From Lepiota brunneoincarnata (Eukaryota > Basidiomycota > Agaricomycetes > Agaricales > Agaricaceae), in contig JAEBUN010000020.1 in NCBI GenBank assembly GCA_023014365.1, positions 186,001 to 250,000 of the forward strand: a stretch of DNA of 64,000 bases. Reading direction: 5' to 3'. The translations under genes and the position numbers were made by a program. The notes under the pieces were generated by a model, which did not search any database, had not been told where the DNA came from, and was given only the letters and a program-made list of their open reading frames with translations. The first letter of the stretch is position 1, and each line of letters begins with the position of its first letter. Below are positions 58,809 to 64,000 of this stretch, piece after piece.

Positions 58809-60605
58809 TTAGATCCTTTCTAGACCATCGTATGGTGAATACTTGGAAGTAGGAAGGTCCATAGGAGTAATTGAAGAGCAGGTAACGTCCACGGACATCC
58901 CAGTCGCAACTCCTAATGCTTGTATTTTCCGTCGTGTCCTTCCGTCAAGCCCTTTTCCCCGAAGCTCAATTTTAACCATTCTAAGGCGCGCTACACCAGT
59001 TACTTTCTGATTTCCTGAACGGGAGTGGAGGAAATCAAGGACGACGGAATCGGAGAACATGGCACCTGTACAGTAAAAGACTTCAAGCTTGGGACAAAGG
59101 CTAGTTGGACTTGCAGTTCCTCCGGCCGTTTCAGAAGGGGAATCGAAATGGGACATGGGGCTTCCGGTGCCACTAACACTCCCTTGTTCACCATCCCGGT
59201 GACTGCTCTGTGGAGTCAACCTCTTCAGGTGATGATCTAGGAATGGGGGCCAAGCAGCGACGTGCCACGGGGCTAGAGGAGACAAACGCTCGAGTTCTGC
59301 CGAAACACTCCTTAATGACAATCGTTTTAACCCAGGCAACATGCTTAAAATCCCGATTACATCCATAGATGATGCCAATACGGTCATTAGCTCCAGTTCC
59401 TCGAGTGGAAAGGTCAATCTATTAAGGAAGACAGGGAAGGCGTCGAGAAAATGATCCCTTTCAAGCGGTAGTGCAGCGGGGGGCTGGAATAGCTGTGCCT
59501 CGTATCTGAGATGACGAAGTGTTGGGACATGCAACCTCTTTAGGAGATCGGATGAAGGTTGGCTTATCATTGAATCATCGGAGATCGATAGTGAGCGGAG
59601 TTTTGGCAAGTGGATGTTGGTCGCGGGATGCGATGGGTGCGGTTGAGCCGGGGGGCCGAAGGAAATGGAACAAATCTCTAGATTTGGGCACGACATCAGT
59701 GTCATTGCAACATCATCGAACTCCAAGCGTCGGTCACTATAAGGAGTCCCTAACAAACGAAGGGCGGTTAGACCATCCCATCTGATAGGGAGCTTCCAGA
59801 GCCCTGGTAGGCGAAAGGGCATCGACAAGGATCGTAATCGAGGCGCCTGCAGGACGCCGTTATCCATCGTGAGCGCGGCATGCTCTAGCGAAGCTGTTGT
59901 TCCCGAGCCGTCTGATTCATCTTCGATGAGAGTATAACTCTCAATATGAACTCTTTCTAGTAAAGGTACGTCGTCTGCGTTGTATTGCTCGAGGAATCTC
60001 CACCAGTTGAAGTTCGGGATTGACAAGTATAGCGACTTCCACCGCGATGAGAGGGGTGAAAGAAGGGCTAGGTAAGGTTCCACCTCGGGGTTATGTTTAA
60101 GGGTGATGATGTCGCCAGGGGACGAAACTGAGATGGTTAACGGAAGAGCGCCAGAGCGGGAGAGCCAGGATGAGATATCCTGAAGGGAGGGGGCTCTATC
60201 GAAACGAGAGCGGACATGCTTTCGGCGGATAACGATGTGGATGGAGGTCCAGAGACGTGGTGTTGCGCGAGCAATCTGCCTCCACTGGCTGCAAACTTGA
60301 CCCAACAGCAGCGGCGCCTCTCTACTGCTCATTGCTGAGTTGTGTGATGAGGGAAGACAGCGCACGAATACTTCCTGGAGAATTTCTGGAAGGAGGCGTC
60401 GGACGGGCGCGATAGCGACTCTGTAACGTTCGACCTCTTTCCTCTGAATGTTGAGCTCGGCGAGTTTTAGTTGTAGCCGACTGAGCGCAGTGTCGAGTTC
60501 GCGGAGTTTCTCCTCTGGTAGCGCTAACCTCTTCTCGAGAGCGGTTGCTTCATCTTTAGTGGGAACATAGTTAGTATTCAACCTGTCGACGATAGAGAAT
60601 ACCAT
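58809..60605 (-). CDS. F-box-like protein, family member 6
   Basis: Intronless, 598 residues. MVFSIVDRLNTNYVPT signature, coiled coil (KLRELDTALSRLQLKLAEL, about 33-60), F-box-like RRLLPEILQEVFVRCLP, SREAPLLLGQVCSQWRQIAR, TPRLWTSIHIVIRR, leucine-rich body, CPKLEVFYCTGAMFSDSV, tail YSPYDGLERI ending the protein. It sits about 12 kb from the main cluster across unrelated housekeeping genes, on the opposite strand to members 3-5. Likely SCF adaptor. Confidence 0.82.
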   Translation of the reverse strand: MVFSIVDRLNTNYVPTKDEATALEKRLALPEEKLRELDTALSRLQLKLAELNIQRKEVERYRVAIAPVRRLLPEILQEVFVRCLPSSHNSAMSSREAPLLLGQVCSQWRQIARATPRLWTSIHIVIRRKHVRSRFDRAPSLQDISSWLSRSGALPLTISVSSPGDIITLKHNPEVEPYLALLSPLSSRWKSLYLSIPNFNWWRFLEQYNADDVPLLERVHIESYTLIEDESDGSGTTASLEHAALTMDNGVLQAPRLRSLSMPFRLPGLWKLPIRWDGLTALRLLGTPYSDRRLEFDDVAMTLMSCPNLEICSISFGPPAQPHPSHPATNIHLPKLRSLSISDDSMISQPSSDLLKRLHVPTLRHLRYEAQLFQPPAALPLERDHFLDAFPVFLNRLTFPLEELELMTVLASSMDVIGILSMLPGLKRLSLRSVSAELERLSPLAPWHVAAWPPFLDHHLKRLTPQSSHRDGEQGSVSGTGSPMSHFDSPSETAGGTASPTSLCPKLEVFYCTGAMFSDSVVLDFLHSRSGNQKVTGVARLRMVKIELRGKGLDGRTRRKIQALGVATGMSVDVTCSSITPMDLPTSKYSPYDGLERI

Positions 60606-61063
60606 AGATGCAGAGCAAAGCTATCACTTAGGCGCTATAGATCTCATCATTGGATGCGGCATTTTTGGGATGTTCATCTTTTCCACGAGGTCTCAAGGAA
60701 GAATTTCTTCCCAGTAAAATTTCCCAGAGTCACCTCTGCCATGGCAGTGGGTAGACTTGAGAGAAATGGTATCAAAATCACACTCCCTTCACAATATATA
60801 CTCTACGATCGTCTTGTCTGTAGGATGTTAGTGTTACCTGCGGGCGGAATGCGCCTCAACAAACATATCGATTGGTGATTTCTAATAGAGGCCCACAGAG
60901 GACAGAAGCGACCCAAGAGAGAAAAGGTTGACATAGGAGCGTCCTTAGCCCGCTGAGTTGTTGAGGGGCATCAGCAGAAGAGGGCGGTGCTGCATGGCAA
61001 CATGTATCATTTCGCTCCAGATCCGAGTACTCGTACAACCCATAGCTACCCACCTGGCCTCTA
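60606..61063. other. Intergenic, F-box 6 to LCL3
   Basis: F-box 6 promoter side and LCL3 3' flank. No gene recognised. Confidence 0.4.
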
Positions 61064-62330
61064 TCACTTTCGCTTGAACAACCAACCACCACCAGATTTT
61101 TTTGGTGCAGCTGATGGCCTCGTCTGCGGTTTGGTGGTGTTGCCGTTCTCGGCTGGTAGTGAAGCATGTCGACGTTTGTACTCTGCAGGGGTCTCTGCCG
61201 TTAGGCCGTCCGCCCACATTCCCCGTCGAGCAGCCCTATCGACAAACTAACTCAGGTGCCTTGCCATGATTAAGGAGAGAGAAGGGAAATTACTTGGCTT
61301 CCGCCTCCGCGCGGAGGTACTCCTCCTTTCCCTTGTGTCCATATTCTGCGCCCGCCTAAGATGCACATTACAATCAGGATGTCCACCCTAGCCGGTTAGG
61401 TGAACCCACGAACCTGCTCATAGGTCGTTCCCCATCCCACCCTGAGCATCTCCATGGGAAGGCTCTTTCCGTGAAAGAAAGCGCCAGGGAGGAACCATGG
61501 GGCTAGGTGTACATTCGCCACCTAGGACACCATGAGTAGGATGTATTCAATCGGCAGTAATCCCTTCGTACCACACGCGTGTACTGATCTCGTCGTATGA
61601 GCTGACAATAAACCGTCTTTCCCAAGATCCTCTGGCGCAACCACGCAAGACTTTCGGCTGCATAAGGTTGTGCCGGTTTTCCAAAATGCGCTGCCTACGT
61701 TAGGTCAAAGTGCGGGGAGTCAGAAACACAGTTCAGTCAAGGAGGCAGGCGCAAGGTCGTGTGGAAAATCACCTCTGGGGCGTCCACACCGGCGATCCGA
61801 ATATGCAGCGTCTGGTCTTTCAAGTTCTGCACAGAGTCTGGTAACCGGAACCAACACAAGAGACGAAAATCGTTCAATAACCTTTGTTCACCGTTGGTAT
61901 CCTCCGAAATTTGAACGGCCAACGCCAACCCCCAAATGAGGGGGTATGAAAGAGGCGAAAGTTGTCGGCGTCACCTACACTAGTCGTCCAAACGGTCTGT
62001 GACGAGCGACCAAAAATCCACGGCTACACATACTCACCTTGTGACAACACCTCGTATCCATCGTTTCTTCGCGAACAAATCCGGAGTTATCCAATCCACG
62101 TTCCTTATCCTTCTGCCGTATCGCACGTATAATGCCGCGCCGGTCGTGGAAGTTGCGGCTCCTAGACTAAAAGCCACCAGGGCAAGAAGAGGTGCTGGTA
62201 TAGATTCTAGTCGAGTCTTGACATGGTTGAGTTCCTTCTTAGCTTCTTGTACGACTTCGTCATGGATACTTATTGCAGTGTCCTCCTTCCGAGTGTCCTT
62301 GCTGCCACCCGGGTGGTTGGACCAGAACAT
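61064..62330 (-). CDS. LCL3: LCL3-type staphylococcal-nuclease-like mitochondrial membrane protein
   Basis: Seven or so exons give about 318 residues. Start [16 protein letters not shown] (an in-frame ATG lies 66 nt upstream). A TM helix at about 48-66 ([20 protein letters not shown]) is followed by [18 protein letters not shown]. The SNase fold is marked by [105 protein letters not shown] and ARRGMW. The C-terminus is basic (GGGWLFKRK). Fungal LCL3 proteins are annotated as probable mitochondrial endonucleases; the DAPE and Arg/Glu pattern of the nuclease site is present. No frame break. Both it and the PPR gene upstream on the same strand are mitochondrial-type genes. Confidence 0.88.
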
Positions 62331-62432
62331 GTTAGCCGTAAGCCCATTTACAATCACTCGACAATATTTGCCTTGCGCTTTCTCACGCTTCTTCACACTA
62401 AATTATTTAGATATGACCACTTCCCAAATCCC

Positions 62433-64000
62433 TCACACTTGTACAGGGACAGAATCCACATCAACCGGCCTCGCTCTGAATCCCTCATCCCTCCTCACCC
62501 TCAGCATCCACTCGTACGCTTTTGTAAGCCATTTCACATAACCAACTTCCTTGTGCATCCCAAACGCCACCAAACGGTGATGGAGGACCTCGAGATCATT
62601 AAAAGTCAACAAAGGCGGCACGGAATCGTCTGGTACGTCAACGGTGGTGGTCATCCGCACCAATGGCCTCGGACCGACAAGTGATGTGCGCGTGGACCGG
62701 AGAGCAGGTTTCATTGGGGGGCTGCGGATGGAAGATGGAGGATAGTGATGTGCAAAATTTTGTAAGTGACGCATCGCGCTATTGGTATCATCGGTGCTAA
62801 AGGGGAGGATAGTGCTCAGTAGCCAGTTTTTTTTTGGAAGGACAGAGGGTACTAACATTGCGTATAGCCGCAGCCGGGCAGCATGCGCTCGCTCAACCAA
62901 TCTTGCACTCAACTGTTTACTCCCATCCAAGCCTGAGGTCTCGATTGACTGCCATTGACCCCACAACTCCTCCATGAATTCAACTGCGACCTCCCGATCC
63001 CTCCCCTTCTTAGAGTACGCACATCTTTCCAGCGCGTCAACATACGCCTTTGCAGCCCTCGGGACCTGCACCTGATCAAACACCTTCCAAAACATGTCCC
63101 TAGCAACATCAAGCGATGCGTGCCGGAGGAATACAGAAACGTATGAACCGACCAGTCGTGGCGTGAGGGTTACTCCGCGGAATTTGTTCAAAATATTCTG
63201 GGAGAAACCATCTTGATGTTCGGGAGCTTTGAGAAGGCCAGTGTCAATCAGGATCCGTTGGAACAAGAAAGCGACTTCATGCAGGACTTCCGCGGGACTT
63301 TGTGGTGGAATATGAGAAAATGAGGGGGCGGAGTCGAGGGCGATGGTCGTGGGGCCTGTTGGTTCTGGTGACGCTTCTCCTGAGGTACTTGAACTCGGGT
63401 CCACAGGTGCCCCCGCAGTACTGTGAGACTCCTTTTCTTCGTGAACCACAAGCGTGGCCTCCCCTCTTAAAAGGCGGCCGATATACTGCGTATGCCTGGA
63501 ACAGATGCATCATAATTTCCTCGTCTACCCCTGCATCCAACGGCGCGTTAGGGTCGTGCGGATCCGCCCTGATCATCTCCGCCAAGATCCACCTTGCGCG
63601 TCCCAAATCACCGATCCTCTTTGCACCCTCTAAAAGCGCGCAGAATGTCTTCCGGTTTGGTCGAAATGCTGATACACCATGTGCGTCTCGGTGTGAATCC
63701 AACATCTCTTTGGCCAGTCGATATGCTTCATTGACATATACTCTAGTGCCCGAACGTGCACAAGCGAGGATGACAGCATTATATGCATCGATGGTGGGCT
63801 CGACTCGGTGGTCTACAGTCATTTCTGTCCAGAAATCCAAGGCCTTTTCAGGTTCGGAGGCACAGGCAGAGGACATAGGAAAGGCACAGGCCCGGATCAT
63901 GATGGTGTAGAGGAGGGCATCCGGATCCGGGTGTGCAACATAGCGCATGTGTGTGAAAAGATCCCAAGCTTGCGCACGAGCCACGGAGGAATGTTTAGAG
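62433..64000 (-). CDS. PPR-like mitochondrial protein, 3' part (runs off right edge; one apparent frameshift)
   Basis: Partial: the 5' end lies beyond 64000. Helical repeats of the pentatricopeptide type are visible: WDLFTHMRYVAHPDPDALLY and TIMIRACAF, then EPTIDAYNAVILACARSGT, AYRLAKEMLDSHRD, FRPNRKTFCALLEGAKRIGD and ARWILAEMIRADPHDPN. After RPPFKRG the frame must shift by one base in the gggg run near 63470 to continue EATLVVHEEKE and then a Ser/Pro/Thr linker. Further helices follow (DVARDMFWKVFDQVQVPRAA, YVDALERCAYSKKGRD) to the stop at 62433. Such proteins act in mitochondrial RNA stability or translation; the target is unknown. The break is again one surplus base. Confidence 0.7.

Overview
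The window is nuclear DNA of a basidiomycete fungus, most likely an Agaricomycete. Genes are broken by many short GT-AG introns (about 38-70 bp, mostly 50-58). The gene content includes families typical of that group: a DUF6533-type membrane protein, N-terminal-ectodomain/single-TM proteins, a large F-box-like family, a basidiomycete-style VWA protein and a fungal GH79. I saw no prokaryotic, viral or CRISPR feature and no convincing tRNA or rRNA. Functions are assigned from motifs I recognise; no database search was run.

Layout. (1) 0.4-7.8 kb: a secreted, probably GPI-anchored GH79 glycosidase, an 18-exon amino-acid/GABA-type permease with a 4-nt microexon, and a degenerate phosphopantetheinyl transferase whose catalytic motifs are all substituted. 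(2) 9.5-14.1 kb: two tandem, same-strand paralogues of a receptor-like protein (small ectodomain, Ser/Thr/Pro stalk, one TM, cytoplasmic tail); one is intact and one carries several frame breaks. A sparse stretch with a 23-bp inverted repeat separates them. (3) 16.4-25.5 kb: a head-to-tail tandem duplication of about 3.2 kb. Each unit carries a gene that joins signal peptide + TM to a cytoplasmic VWA domain, plus the 3' end of a neighbouring 986-residue low-complexity membrane protein. Copy A of the VWA gene is intact and copy B is broken in its N-terminal half. (4) 27.3-46.4 kb, plus 58.8-60.6 kb: an expanded F-box-like family (five intact copies, one with two frameshifts, one 5'-truncated relic). 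All share an N-terminal VPT signature and coiled coil, a central F-box-like motif and a C-terminal YSPY(D/E/G)G tail. Between them lie a 75-residue Cys/His-rich protein gene in four small exons, a proline-rich protein and the rRNA dimethylase DIM1. (5) 46.6-51.6 kb: a compact housekeeping block: TFIIE-beta (minus) diverging from YAE1 (plus) over a 97-bp shared promoter, then 36 bp later a peroxisomal Lon protease ending in a PTS1 tripeptide. (6) 52.5-58.8 kb: a DUF6533-like membrane protein and a long gene-poor stretch. (7) 61.0-64.0 kb: the mitochondrial nuclease-like LCL3 and the 3' part of a PPR-like mitochondrial protein running off the right edge.

A recurrent theme is single-base frame breaks, nearly all extra bases, in otherwise well-conserved genes (GH79, permease, one receptor-like gene, one F-box gene, the PPR gene). 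Others of equal or greater length (Lon, DIM1, TFIIE-beta, five F-box genes, the 986-residue ORF) are clean. For GH79 and the permease, discounting exactly two bases makes the summed exon length a multiple of three, so the exon models are internally consistent. Whether the breaks are assembly errors or real decay cannot be decided from the sequence alone.
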